From Nicotiana tabacum (lineage: Eukaryota > Streptophyta > Magnoliopsida > Solanales > Solanaceae), in NCBI RefSeq assembly GCF_000715075.1, contig NC_134081.1, forward strand, positions 63,491,653-63,555,652: 64,000 bases of DNA, in the 5' to 3' direction. A program made the position numbers and the translations under genes. Below the pieces are notes generated by a model. It worked only from the letters and a program-made list of their open reading frames with translations. It had not been told where the DNA came from and did no database searches. Shown here piece after piece: positions 22,386-35,231 of this stretch (its first letter is position 1; each line of letters opens with the position of its first letter).

Positions 22386-23926
22386 TGATCGAGGCCAAAC
22401 CTACACCACTATAGAGTAGCAAGGATGGTCGATGCAGTTTTACCCAACGAGGTCGGGATCGATTTCCACAGGGAGTTAAGTTGGTTTGGAGTTGGGTATC
22501 TAACTAATCTAGATGTGCGTGTTGTTCTTAATTCCACTTCCAAACATTATTGCGATTGATTCTATTCTCATTTTGTACTATTGTATGCTAAGTATAAGCT
22601 ACATAAAATATTTTTGGTGAAAGTTTTCAAGTGTTAAAAGGCACTAGGGAGGTGACTTCCATCTAGGTGAGTATCTAATGGGTATCAAGAATCTAGGATA
22701 AGCTTGTTATGATTGGGGTCGTGATATAACCATCACACATAAGTGCTCACTCTATACTTCTCGCTAGTTTGAATGACTTTGCCCGATTTGGCTTTCTCAA
22801 ATCCAAATGGGTGTTCATACAATACAAGTGAAATTGACTCAAGTCGGGTATAACTATCTCTAGGTTTAACCCTTTAATTGGGGCTATCAATCTCTTGAGT
22901 TCATCACAATTCCTTGTTAGCCTAATTTTCCTAGACTTAGTCCCTCTTTCTCAAGAAGAGCCTAAGTTATAAAGGTATGAGTTAGTGTTTGCAACCACTA
23001 ATTCTACAGTTTTAGCATGAATTAGGCTAAATATCACTAACTCATAAACAATTAAGCCCTAAAATTCAAGACCCATTAATTATCCACACTAGGGTTAGGT
23101 CACCACCCTAGCTATGGGATTTAGCTACTCATAATAATAGCATAAATCAAAGATAAAGATGAAATATAAGCCATAATATTAAAGTACAAGATGAAAATCT
23201 AAAGTTTAAAGGTAAATCTACTCTACAATTGCCCAAAAAGGGAAAAATCAGCTGTTCACGTGCTCTGCTAAACAAAACTTAACCTAAAATTGATAAAAGG
23301 ATCTATTTATACTAGGCTGAAATTTTCAGACAAAAATGACCATGCGGAGGATTCGCGGACGCGTAATTCTGACCACGTCTGCGCTTGAGCTTTCGCGGCC
23401 GCATGATATTGAGCGCGGTCAGAATTTTTTCAATACTAGGCTTGGATTGGGCTTAGTTTCGCAGACTGTGTAATTTTAACCGCGTCTGTGTGTGCTTCCA
23501 TCGCGGTCGCATAATTTGGACGGTGATCGCGTTCTTCAGTTAAGCCCGATTTGCAGGGTCTTTGAACCTCAAGATGCGCTCTCAGCGGAATTCCCTCCAC
23601 GGTCGTGCCTTTCCAAAGTGATCAGCGGTGATTTTAGTACTTAAAGCAGCTTCTGTGAATCTACTTTCGCGGACCGCGTAATAGTGGTCGCCTCAGCGAT
23701 GGTCCTTACGTGGCCGCGCTTTTCTACCTCTCTCAGCGCTCCAGTCTCAGCCTTGGATTCGTGCAGGTTTGACTCTTTCATGAGTTGATTATGGCTTCTT
23801 TGCCACATTTTGATCAAGCCCTACAAGCAAGCACATTAAGTTAGTCTTCGGGAATACCTTTACGCATTTTTGACCCAAAACCTAAGAAAAAGAGAGCAAA
23901 TAATAGGCTAAAACCCCTAGTTATCA
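22386..23926 (-). repeat. N2 5' LTR (right copy)
   Basis: Plus-strand TGATCGAGG start and CTAGTTATCA end give intact TG..CA termini. It matches 16422-17979. The palindrome array is at 23340-23740. Confidence 0.9.
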
Positions 23927-25289
23927 GGCACGAATCACAAATATTAAATACAAGGCATAATATAACCTAAAGACTACCCTGGACGTGGATAATTCGGTGT
24001 ACACACATATGCTCAACCCTTCGCATGTATGCACCTCAAGCACATAACCAACTTCAACATTCAAGCAACTAGTTCCTTAAGTCAAAGCAAGGAATGATAC
24101 TTACCTCAAACGAGCCAAGTCAATACTCCAAAAAACGGCTCGAATCTAGTCAAATAACACACCATGTGTCAAAAAATGTGAAAGGAAAAGAGTGCAGAGC
24201 ATAAAGCATCGATCTGCAATAAATTACACAAAGTAAACAAAAAATTCAACCCGGGCTCGCTCCCCGAAACCCGACAAAACTCACAAATCCCATCTACCTA
24301 ATTGAATACGAGCTCAAATATACAAGTTTTATCCAAAACCGATCTCTAAATTAGGGTTGAATTCTCAATTATTCACTTTCAAATATCTAGCCCAAAACCC
24401 CAATTTTTCTCGTTCAATTTCAAGTTTCAAGTGTACAAATCCATGGGGTAACAACATCTAATATCAAAATCAAGTAGATATTACTTACCCTCAAATTTAT
24501 GATGAAAATCCCTCTAAAACATTCCTCTAGCCGAACTCCAACACTTCAAATAATGAAAAATGATCTAACCCTCGAAAGATAAGACTACCCAGTGATTTTC
24601 ACATCTGCGGATAAATTCCTCACCACATCTGCCAACCAACACCAAAATGGTTCGGGGATCTATCCAAAACACACCTGATCCCCCTATAACCACGTCTAAT
24701 CATATCAACAAGTCCTAATACCTCCTCCAAACCTATCCAATGGTTCAAAACACCGTAAATACCATCGAAACAAAGAATAGAAGATCAATACTCAAGTTGA
24801 ACTTTTCTTACGGTCAATAACGACCAAACTTCAAATCAAGAGTCTGATTCAAGCCTAACAAATCTAGATTATATCCAACCTTTGCGCATGAGTCCCAAAT
24901 GAAAAAACAAACTTATTCCAAGTCTAGGAAAAGCAATCTGAACTAGATACAATCAAAGTCAACTGCTAGTCAAACTTGTGAATTTCGTAAAACTTCAAAT
25001 TGCCAGCTTTCATCAAATAGAGCCAAAATGTCCTAGGAACCTCAAAATCTAAATCTGAACATATGACCAAGTCCAAAATTACTATACAAACTGTTTGGAA
25101 CCATCAAAACACAACATCGAGGTCGTTTACACAAAAGACAAACCTTGGTCAACTCTTAGAATTTAAGCTTTCAAAATGAGACTATCTCAATTCACTCCAA
25201 AACCTTCCCAAAGTCAAACTAATCGTCCCCGCAAGTCACAAACCATCAAATGAGCATAAGGGAAATATCAAATAAGAGAAAGGGGCTAA
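23927..25289 (-). mobile_element. Chromovirus 3' region / LTR, right part
   Basis: No ORF. It follows the chromodomain end of the minus-strand chromovirus and is continued at 14524-16421 on the other side of N2. The exact start of the LTR was not located. Confidence 0.5.
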
Positions 25290-26480
25290 AATACACAATG
25301 GTGAGGATATCTGCTCCATGTATCATGCTCGGTCTCCCAAGCCACCTCCTCGGCCGGTTGACCTCTCCACTAAAGCTTCACTGATACAATATCTTTCGAC
25401 CTCAGCTTCCGAACCTGCATATCTAAAATGGCCACCGGCTCCTCTTCATGAGCTAAATCTCATCCAACTGCACTGAAATGAAATCCAACACATGTGAGTG
25501 ATCCTCGTAAAACATCCAAAGCATGGAAACATTAAAAAACATCAGAGGAACTCCCCACAACCACCTCACCAACTCTCTCCAGCATCTCAAATGGACCAAT
25601 ATACTGAGGGCTCAACTTTCCCTTCTTCTGAAACCCCATCACTCCCATCATAAATGAAACTCTATGCAGAAACTTCTCACCTACCATGAATTCCACATCA
25701 CGAACCTTCCTATCAGCATAACTCTTCTGCCTGGACTGGGTTGTATGAAACCTCTCCTGAATCAACTTCACTTTCTCCAAAGCACCTCGAACAAAATCTG
25801 TTCCCAATAGCCTAATCTCACCGGTTCTCAAATCAACTGACTTGAGAAAACATCGCATCCCATATAAAGCCTCAAATGGATCCATCTCTATGCTTGACTG
25901 GTAGTTGTTATCGTAGGAAAACTATACTAAAGGTAGAAACTGACCCATTGACCTCTGAAATCAATAATGCATGCCCTTAATGTATCCTCCAAGATCTAAA
26001 TGGTCCATTCAGACTGCCCGTCCGTCTGAGGATGAAATACAGTACTTAACTCAACCTGTGTGCCCAACTCACGCTGCACAACTCTCTAGAAATGAAATCT
26101 AAACTGAGTGTCGCTATCCAAGATGATAGAAACAGGTACACCATGCAAGCGAACAATCTCTTGAATGTGGATCTTAGCCAACTACTCAGAAGCTTAGGAA
26201 GTCATAACCAAAAATGATATGCGCTGATTTGGTCAACCGAACCACAATTACCCAAATGGCATCAAACTTCCTCAAGGTCTGTGGCAACCCTACCACGAAG
26301 TCCATAGTGATATGCTCCCACTTCCACTTTGGTATATCAATCATCTGATGTAAACCACCTTGTCTCTAGTGCTCATACTTGAACTACTGACTGTTCAAAC
26401 ATTACGCAACATGCCCAACAATGTCCTTCTTCATTCTTCTCCACCAGTAATGTTGCTTCAAAGTATGATACATCTTTGTA
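25290..26480 (-). pseudogene. Chromovirus integrase and C-terminal chromodomain
   Basis: Minus-strand reading from 26480 gives a 'YHTLKQHYWWRRMKKDI' zinc-module end and 'WEHITMDFVVGLPQT', which holds the first catalytic Asp. 25532-25885 gives 'DPFEALYGMRCF' and then 'SYADRKVRDVEF', the C-terminal fold. 25470-25300 gives 'EEPVAILD.QVRKLRSKDI', 'VKVQW' and 'AEE.TWETE', a chromodomain that in related elements steers insertion to marked chromatin. Many stops lie in the DDE core (25900-26300). The chromodomain together with this integrase type points to the Tekay/Del group. Confidence 0.8.
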
Positions 26481-27147
26481 GTACCTGGATGAATAGAATA
26501 CCACTAACTATGAGCCTCTTCAAGAATAAACTCTATCAAGCCATCAACATTAGGAACACAAAACCGGCCTTGAAGTCGCAATACATCATCATCACCAATG
26601 GTCACCTCCTCAGCGCCACCTTGCAACACAGTGTCCCTAAGGACAAGAAAGTGGGGATCATCTTACTAGCAAGCCTTAATGCGCTCAAACAAGGATGCCC
26701 ATGGAATCACAAGCAAAGACTCTGCTCGTCTCCAAAATATCCCATCTCACCAACCTATTTTCCAACACCTGAACATCCACAGCTAAAATAAATGCTAAAC
26801 TCCCCATACTCACTGCCTTTATAGTCAAGGCATCTACTACCATAGTAGCCTTCCCCGAATGATAAAGAATAGTGATGTCATAATCGTTCAACAGCTCCAA
26901 CCATCTCTATTGCCTCAAATTCAAATCTTTTTGTTTAGATAGATGTTGGAGACTCTGATGATCCATATACACCTCACAAGACATGCCATATAAGTAATGC
27001 CACCAAATCTTGAACGCCTGCACAATAGCTACTAACTCTAAATCATGCAATGGGTAGTTCTTCTCATGGGGATTCAATTGGCGTGATGCATATGCAATCA
27101 CCCTAAAATTGGAGATGTAGTCAAAATTGGAGATCCTCATAGTCATC
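26481..27147 (-). pseudogene. Chromovirus RNase H region
   Basis: 26907-27146 reads '[19 protein letters not shown]', '[19 protein letters not shown]' and '[11 protein letters not shown]'. 26685-26900 continues 'LLNDYDITILYHSGKA'. These are the standard blocks of the gypsy RNase H that removes template RNA. Here 'DALTIK' stands where 'DALSRK' is usual. A stop separates the two halves near 26903. Confidence 0.82.
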
Positions 27148-27900
27148 CTACAATCTGAATAAAGCTCCCTTCTGAGTCAAATTGGTCAATGGAGCTGCAA
27201 TAGAAGAAATATCATCCACGAAGTAACGATCGTACCTAGCAAAACCTAGGAAACTCCTGATCTCAATAGCTGTGAAAGGTCTGGGCAAACTCTGAACTGC
27301 CTCAATCTTCTTCAAATCCTCCTTGAGTCCTATTACTACACACTTTGAGAACTTGGCGTACAACATCTTCTTCCTCAATATCTGAAGCACAATCCTTAAA
27401 TGCTGCTTGTGCTCCTCCCTACTATGGGAATATACCAAGATATCATCAATGAACACAATAATGAAGGAATCCAAATAAGGCTGAAATACAATGTTCATCA
27501 AATGCATTAAAGTTATTGGGGCATTAGTCAATCCAAGGGACATCATCAAGAACTCATAATGACTATACTAGGTCCTAAGAGTTGTCTTGGAATATCTGAA
27601 GCCCTGATCATCAATTGATGATACCCCATTCTCAAATCAATCTTTGAGAACACCGTAGCACCCTGAAGCTCATCAAATAAATCATCAATGTGAGGGAGTT
27701 GATACTTATTCTTGATGTAAACCTTATTAAATTGCATGTAGTTAATGCATATCCTCATGGAACCATCTTTCTTCTTCATAAATAGTACGATGCACGCCCA
27801 ACCCTTTTCTATCAATTCCTGCAATTGTTCCTTCAATCTCTTCAACTCTGTTGGATCCATGCAACACGGTATAATAGATATTGGCTAAGTGCCCGACCCC
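27148..27900 (-). pseudogene. Chromovirus reverse transcriptase
   Basis: 27546-27860 reads '[19 protein letters not shown]' and '[19 protein letters not shown]', then '[11 protein letters not shown]' with the first catalytic Asp. 27148-27549 carries 'FIIVFIDDILVYS' with both catalytic Asp of the FIDD box, and 'FLGFARYDRYF'. Core residues are therefore intact, but a frame change near 27548 separates the two halves. Confidence 0.88.
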
Positions 27901-28074
27901 AAGTCAATACCAAAATAAATATCCCTATCGCGTGGTATGCTAGGTAAGTCTGCATGAAAGACATCTAGAAATGCCCTCACTACTAGAACTGACTCAATAG
28001 TAGGAGAATCAACACTAACATCTCTCACAAAGGCCAGCTATGCCAAACACATTTCTCGACCATCCGCTGGGCCT
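27901..28074 (-). other. Chromovirus protease-RT linker
   Basis: Broken coding sequence between protease and RT. Fragments such as 'FPADLPSIPRDRDI' style residues can be read near 27960-27910. No separate gene. Confidence 0.5.
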
Positions 28075-28520
28075 TCATATCAAAAATAAATCTACTAGGA
28101 GTGTGACCCAAGTGAATCCCTCCATTATACCCTCGGCAACTTCAGCATAGCCAATGTCACCGGCTAGACCGTGACAATTAATAATATCATGGTACGGAGA
28201 TAACCAATTCATACCTAGAACCCCCTCAAAATCAATCATATTGAGCAATAAAAGATCAACCCTAGTCTCATAACTCCCAATGGTAACCACACAAGAACGA
28301 TACACATGATCTGCCACATTAGATTCACCAACAAGTGTAGACACATGAATAGGAATAGCAAGGGAACCACAGGGCATATCAGAGTAATGAGCAAAGTATG
28401 ATTACACATAAGAGTAAGTGGAACCAAGTTGAAATAAGACTGAAGCATCCATATGGCACAGTGACCAATACATGTAATCATGGCATCTGAAGCAACTGCC
28501 TCTTGCCTGGTCAAAAATGC
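28075..28520 (-). pseudogene. Chromovirus protease, active site lost
   Basis: 28075-28377 reads 'VYRSCVVTIGSYETRVDLLL' and 'VLGMNWLSPYHDIINCH', the second half of the chromovirus retropepsin. Upstream, in another frame, the active site reads 'VLFQLGSTYSYV' where the family has a D-x-G-S motif. The catalytic Asp is thus replaced, and the enzyme would be inactive even without the frameshift. Confidence 0.78.
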
Positions 28521-29204
28521 ATAGTGACAGGCATGTCCTCCACCTGACTAACCTCCCCCTCTGGGTGGCAATGGACAGACAAAGCTCCACCCCTAGTTGG
28601 TTGTGTGGGTGGTGTAGATACTGGCTCTAGAACCATGGGATGGGTGCCCTGACGTAGTGCACTGCTCAGAAGTCTGGGGATATCCCACTTGAGTTGATCC
28701 AGGTCTCTACATTGAAAGCAACCCCTCATCTAGCGAGTTCGATGGCTCTTTGACTGCACCTGGAAACCAGAATACTAACTAGAAGAACCCTGAACAGATA
28801 AAATACGATGTGAACTATGAACTTGCAATGCACTGAAAAATGACTGGCCTGGGGAAGCACGATATGAACCGTGGCTGACTGAAAAGCCACGATAAACCTT
28901 CTAAGCTAACTAATCAGGCCTAAAGGCCCACCTCTTATGTCCCAGGCCTCCCGATGAGGCAAACTACGAGCCCTTTGGAATCCCGCTACTGTCTCTCCTG
29001 CCTACGAATATGCTCCAAGCACCTGGTAATCTCAACTGCCTGATGAAAGGTAGCATCAGTCTCGGCCTCACATACCATCCCATACGGAATACCAAAGTTG
29101 AGGCCCTCAATAAACCGTATAACCCTCTTCCTCTGAGTAGGGATCAAGGACAGAGCATGACGTGTCAGCTTTGTGAACATTATCTTATACTGAGTCACAG
29201 TTTT
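28511..29204 (-). pseudogene. Chromovirus gag, truncated at its N-terminal side
   Basis: 28986-29198 reads 'VTQYKIMFTKLTRHAL', 'RVIRFIEGLNFGI' and 'EITRCLEHIRR', the conserved gag core. 28511-28729 holds a zinc-knuckle remnant 'RGCFQCRDLDQLKWDIPRL', where the His and third Cys of C-x2-C-x4-H-x4-C are changed. Coding stops at 29204, where the LTR of the Ogre-like element begins, so the start of gag and the 5' LTR are missing here. Confidence 0.8.
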
Positions 29205-32200
29205 TGACGGCCAATTTTGACCCTCCCTTTTAAAATTAATTTATTCACGCTTAACAATTTACAATAAATACTTTAAAAGTATTTTCTATTAATGAATATA
29301 TATTTTATAAATTAATTAAGTAATAGTTTCACAATTAATCACGTAGTACTGATATTGTGTAATTATAAATGTATATACTATAATAAAAAATAACTTTTGT
29401 ATATACATTACATAGGTTTTATAACTTGACAAAGATACTCCTTAATTTCTAGTGAATTTGGTTACTATATTAATATTTAGAAATTAGTCCTATAATTAAA
29501 AATTTGTGTCATTTATAGATAATTAATTAAAAAAAATTAGCAACATATAATAATTATAATTTTACCATATTTTTTTCATTGAAATTGTTAAGTTTATTTA
29601 AATTGATTTTAAAAGGGTTAAAAACAAAAAGGCTACAATTGCAATTCCTTGACTAAATAAAAATGGCTATTAGTAAAATTATTTTAGCCTAAATACCAAG
29701 CCCAATTTGGATTTGACCCTGTCGAACTACCCTATCTCATTCCAAGTTGGCAATCCATGCCACTCCTAGCGAACCAATGTGATGGTGCCACGCCATCCTC
29801 CTTTATCACTCACAAAAAAAAAAACATACATGCATATGAACCGTTGATCCATCTAATCAACGGCTCCCATTTAATCCCTGATTTTTATTTTATTTTTAAA
29901 ACAGCCGCCCAAAGACACCATCTCCACCGTTCAAACCTCATAATCTAATGGCAATTAAAATTCTTTCTAAAAAATCCTAAATGCCCAAAATTCTAGGGTC
30001 GTTAATCACCAGATCCAACGGCCCATTTCCTATATCCTAAGCTTAACCTTAGAGACGCCCCAATACCCCTAAAACCCTAAATCATTTTTCACCTGCCCAT
30101 CTGCCCTTCTTTCCCCTTCCTATCTCTTTCCTCTCATTTGCCCTAGTTCCATCAATCAACATACCTTGCACAAATTAGTGCAAGGCCATTAAATTAACCT
30201 CAAATCATCTCATTTGTCTCCATATCCACGATTCTCGCTAAATCTTTACATGTGTTCATCATCGGAATATAAATCTCCCAGATCAACCCTAATCCCAGAG
30301 ATAAAACTTCAAATCTCCCTTGACCGTTCAAATTCATGGCATGAATGGTTGTTCATTTTGTTCATGTACTCTTGATCTCGTCATTCTTACCATTTTCACC
30401 ATTCAGTTTTAGAATCCCTAATCGAAGAAGTCAGACCAAAAGATGAAAATTCAACTCGCCAGATTTTCTTTCGTCCTTTCTCATCGAAGAAAGCATGAGA
30501 TGTTAGCTGGCTTGATCATTGATATTCGACATCCAGAGGCCAAATGCAATGACCTCTGGTGTATTAGAGTTCTGACCGGTAGTTTCTTGTGCTTCAACGT
30601 TCAGCCTCTCATATCTCTCCACTCAGGTAAACTCAAACACTGATTTCCCCTCTGTTCTCTCTGATTTTACCCGACTAAGCTCACATCATCAACTTAGGGG
30701 AAGATAGCTTAACCTTAACCTTGATAGATTAACTTAACCTCTCTGATTGTAGTCATGATGAGAGCTTACTCTCATGACCTTGATAACCTCTCTGTAACAA
30801 TGGCTGACTTTGACTGTTGGTTTGAATCTGCCTTGATGTGTTTAAGGTGCCAAGTAATGTTATTAATACATGTTTGAATATGTTATGCCTTAATGATTCA
30901 TTTCTACAATGGTGTGATTGTGAAACCTCTTTTTTTATCTATCTGTATTCTGAACTCAGCCCCCCTTTAGGTTTCTTTGATATGTGTTTCCTATTTAGTA
31001 TTAAAAGTATTTGTATTCTCTTGTGTTATTTTCATTAAGAGGAAAGTATATATTATGTGGTAGGTAATACATTAGTACTTAGTTTGCATTAGAAGGGCCT
31101 CATTGGCACTTAAACCCATAAGAAAAATATGTCGTCATTGATTAAGGGTATTTGGGAGCGCAATTCGACTTTAGGTTGGGCTGCCCTCCCTGGCACAACC
31201 ATTGCCATGGGCCTTGAGTCCCTTGGAGACTTTAAAATGTTGGAGGATCCAAAGGGAGTATTGACCTTAAGTGGGGCTCCCTCCTTAGCTCCTATTTCAT
31301 TGACGCATCCAGTTCTTTAAGGGTTTAGTGTTTAATGACAACGAAAGGTTTCCAATGAGAATTATTTTGCTAAGTAAAGCCACTACATTAATATATTTTT
31401 TTTTCTACCATGTTAATCTTATTCTTGCTTCAATTATCTGTTTGTGTATTTATCATATGTGTAAAAGTATGATCTGTAGTTAGAACACGCTGAATATATT
31501 GGATACATGTCTAATGACCTTCATATTTTTGATATGTACATCTGTTTGGGCCTCTGGTTTCTTGATGAACTTAGGCCCAATTTCAGCCTTACTGCATCTC
31601 CTCGAGGAGTACTAAGTCAGCTATATTCGTGTCTCTTCACTACTGGGCCTACCTTCTTGAGGCCCAATCATAGAGTCCATTCCTCTTTCCCTCAACTCTT
31701 TGTCCTTACTTACTATCTCGTTAGTATAATTTAATGTTTCTGTTAATTTAAATTAATGTTAGTTATGTCTTAACTATTGTTTATATCTTATGTATTTAAC
31801 ACTCATATATTAGATCACATGCTTTTGTTTTATGCTTGAATATCATATAAACTTAGGCAAGTCTTAAATAATGTAGGATTTAAAAGGAAAATTAGTTAGA
31901 AGTAGATCCTTAACTCACTAATTATAATCTACTTGCAAATTATTATATTTTTCACTCACCCTTCTTTCCTTTAAAGATTTTAAAACAGCAGCTCTTTTTC
32001 AAAAACAGCAGCTCTATTTCAAAAAGGGAATCAGATCTCAACTTTATTTTTGAAAGGAAAATCAGAACTTCGAGAACTGTCGCCTTTAAGGAATTGTCGG
32101 CAAATAACCCTCCGAATCTAAGGTAATTATAGGCTCACTTTCTTACAAAACATCCCTTTAGAGTTATGTAAATAACCATCCCCCAAATCAAAGTATTTTC

Positions 32201-32597
32201 ATAACTAAATCTCTTTTATACACTTATAAAATCTAGACCACTTATATGCCAATTTCAAGACTCTTTTAATATCTCTTCATAAACTCATATCCCTTTAGGA
32301 CCCCGCATTCTTTCTATCAATATCATTACTTAGGTATACAGTAAGCAACATTCCTTATCGCTAGTCAAAGCATTTTATAAATAATTGATCCCAAACTTGG
32401 TCTAAATCCTACGGAGCTACCTTAGGTAGATTTTAAGGAGTGCCTAACACCTTCCCCTTAGAAGAACAACAGCCCTTACCCATAATCAAATAGGTACCCT
32501 AATATACCTTTAAATATTAGGTGTCGACTCTCTTTCATAAACAATAAAAAATCACAAGTTAAATCATGTCTTGACTAGTGCAAAATAGGGTGCAACA
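29205..32597 (+). repeat. 5' LTR of the Ogre-like element
   Basis: Bounded on the left by the break in the chromovirus gag (TGACGGCC start) and on the right by the primer site (GTGCAACA end). About 3.4 kb with no supported gene; the short ORFs inside are not recognisable proteins. No second LTR is in the window to confirm the left end. AT-rich start (29220-29650), then C/T-rich stretch at 30080-30140. Confidence 0.7.
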
Positions 32598-32600
32598 ACA

Positions 32601-32619
32601 TGGGCGACTTTGCTGGGGA
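32601..32619 (+). other. Primer-binding site of the Ogre-like element
   Basis: TGGGCGACTTTGCTGGGGA lies 3 bases after the LTR end. It fits the TGGCGACTC.GCTGGGGA site reported for Ogre elements and assigned to tRNA-Arg, with one inserted G. Confidence 0.8.
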
Positions 32620-33179
32620 TACACACTTAGGTTCTGACCTTGGCAGATTTAGACTAATTTGGCTTCTAGATTTATTTGCACATTGCATTGATTATGATCG
32701 AAATTGCAATTACAAGCTTACATGCCTTATCTGCTCTTTACAATTATCTGCTCAATTTGCTATATTGTTGTTACACCCTTGTTTGTTACTGCTTTATATA
32801 CACTGTCATCACATCTCTTCCAATCGAGTCTTGGACGCACACTATTACACACAATGGCACGTGAGTGTTGTCTTTTACACCCCTTCGAACCTTCTTTTCA
32901 AAACTCTCTAGTTTCAGAGAAGGGCTTTGTCAGGTTAACTGACATAACTTCTCGCAGTTCTCAGTCCAATTCAAAAGTAGGAAACAATCTACTCCAGTAA
33001 AATAGGTCATGCTACGTAAACCCTAGGTGAGTTGGTCCCAAGTACCAACACACAATTAGAAAAGCAACCCTGATATCAACGGGTCATGTACCTAACAAAC
33101 ATAATAAGACACTTATGGATCCGAAGCAAACACTTACCCAAATATGTTTATTCAGCCAACCTCGGAAAAATAGAAATCA
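32620..33179 (+). other. Leader between primer site and ORF1
   Basis: No gene. Untranslated leader of the element, with overlapping short ORFs in several frames that do not resemble proteins. Confidence 0.5.
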
Positions 33180-34623
33180 CCTGAAATGAGCATGGTAATG
33201 GGAGCACCACATAAGCTGAAATAGTGGTGGAAGATTATTCGTCGGGAACACGGAGATGAAGTTCGGACGCACCTAGGGGTATTAACAGCATTGATGAACA
33301 TCAGAGCAGTCACTCACATATTGATAGAATTTTGGGATCCAGCTAAAGTGGTGTTCAAATTTACCGACTGTGAGCTGGTACCGACATTGGAGGAGGTCAC
33401 AAGTTTTACGGAGCTGCCATTCAACGGAAGAAGCTAGGGCTGCCAGTTACTATGACCGGTTATCGGTTCTTGGATGCTCTAGGTCTTACCAATAGCAGAA
33501 GCATCAGAAGTATCGAGGACGAATGTATGAGCCTCGACCAGATGTTCGATAGGTTTGTGCACCGTGAAAGCTAAGAGTGGTATTCAAGGGAGTTCCAATA
33601 TGACCACGTGATGTGGGACAGTCTCAGGCATATCACTTTCGCAATGGCACTGTTGGGATTATTGGTCTTCCTACAATGAAGGGGCCGTATCAACATCAAC
33701 CTATTATTAGTGGTCCTAGCAACCTTCCGCGGCAATCTTCAAGCTACTTTGGTGTTGATGGTGTTGGCCGATATACTGAGAGATTTATCCGCATGTGCAC
33801 AAGGATATGAGTTTTTCAATGGATGCAACTTGCTACTTCAGATTTGGGCTACTGAAAACTTCTTCCAGCGGGAGGGCATTGTAGACTACTTTGTAGGAGT
33901 TAGTAATATGATCTGCAGCCATAAAGAAAGAATAAACACTGGATCTCCCCACATGGGCAAGAAGAATGGAGGGAAACACTGACCAATCTGACAGGAGAAT
34001 GGATCAACTGGAAACTCTCTTGGATAGGTGGAAGAGCAATCTTGAGAACTCCCCAAAAGTACTTCATCGAGTTGATCGTATTAGAGGGTATTCAACCATA
34101 CTCACCTCTGCGGATCCTCAGATAATTTGGCATGATCCAAGATGTGCCTCTTTGTACAAGGACGTCGTTGTACGGGGATGACTACAATGTCCAGATTCCA
34201 ATTCCCATGATAATGAAACCGCAAGAAGAGTGGAATGACCTGGTAACAATGTTTATGTGTAAAAATTCATGGTGCACCCCCGCGTACTACGTCTGGATTA
34301 ACGAAGAAGAAGAATTGGTTAGAGGATGCGGAGGTTGCTTCGCAGATTTACTATGAAATCCTGCCACATTTTCTTGTGACCACATCAATGCATCATCAGT
34401 TGGTCCCGGGATCCATTGACCATATGTTGCCACTCCGTGAAGATGATGATCGGGTAGTTGAATGCATCAGGATAGAGTCAAGCACAAAACCAAAATAAGA
34501 TCTAGAAGAGGAGTATGAATTCAATGATGATGAGGAAGAGTTTGAGGAAGGCCCGGAGGAGGATCCGTAAGAGGATCCAGAAGAAGAGAAGGGTACAGGA
34601 AGCGACTCGGGGGATGATTATTA
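33180..34623 (+). pseudogene. Ogre-like ORF1 (plant mobile domain-like), degenerate
   Basis: Fragments in different frames include 'VTHILIEFWDPAKVVFKF' followed by 'CELVPTLEEVTSF' (33300-33410), 'LVVLATFRGNLQATLVLMV' (33705-33770), 'EFFNGCNLLLQIWATE' (33810-33860) and 'DYNVQIPIPMIM' (34180-34215). These match the layout of the ORF1 in Ogre-like elements, which resembles the plant mobile domain. It ends in a Glu/Asp-rich tail and TAG at about 34621. The function of ORF1 is not established. At least five frame changes or stops are present. Confidence 0.68.
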
Positions 34624-35231
34624 GAATTGATTGATTTTCCCTCCTTTCCCTACTTTGTACCTTTATCTCCAGTTCTCTCTTTTACTTTCCAAAAGGGAAA
34701 ATTTTCTAAGCCCATGCAACACTATGATGTAATCCTTGTTCCCGTTTGTATATGTCCAAATTATCAATGAAAACAAATTTCTTCGGATCTAAATGTGTAA
34801 AGTCTAAATGGCTGTCAAACATCCGCAAATTAGGCCTACCTTCTGCAATGAGAGGTCCCTGCGAATTTTAGGAACACGCTAGTTTCTAATGCACAAATTG
34901 CCTGCTCTATGTGATTTTTTGCCCGTATAAAATGAATAGCCTGACTCTTGCTCTTTTTCTTTTCTTTCTTCTTATTTTCTTTTGATTTATTATTACCCCC
35001 AAAAAAAGAAAAGAAAGTTGGTTTGCGTCGACTAAACTGGCAGAGCCACCATATAATCTATGGTCTAAGGAAAAGATGTCAGCTGCAGAAGACCCAACTG
35101 AACATGCTTTGGTCGTAGCCGATAGCCCGGGGTGATCGGGGTAAAAGGACAGCACTCGGAATGATGAACATGTGGCAAGTATGGCCCAAGAAATGGAATC
35201 CTTAAGGGAGTAGGTACAACATATCAGAGGA
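34624..35231 (+). other. Spacer between ORF1 and gag
   Basis: No gene seen. In Ogre-like elements this is where ORF1 stops and gag-pol begins. A lone 'PLSEDDDRVVEC'-type acidic piece belongs to ORF1 upstream. Confidence 0.45.

Larger units (their letters stand above)
16422..23926 (-). mobile_element. N2: non-autonomous LTR retrotransposon nested in the chromovirus
   Basis: Direct LTRs lie at 16422-17979 and 22386-23926. On the minus strand they run TGATAACTAGGGG ... CCTCGATCA, with the left copy mutated at both ends (TAATCGAGG; TTATTA). The flanks are GGCAA (16417-16421) and GGCAC (23927-23931), a one-mismatch 5-bp target duplication. The minus-strand purine tract next to the left LTR (AAGTTTGGGGGAG after GAGGGCAAGCAAAAG) is Tat-like. 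No gag, RT or integrase is found; one ORF region (19904-21163) remains. Confidence 0.87.

Noticed and set aside
29010..29207. Plus-strand ORF at the chromovirus gag
   Set aside because: Reverse reading of gag; ends at the LTR junction.
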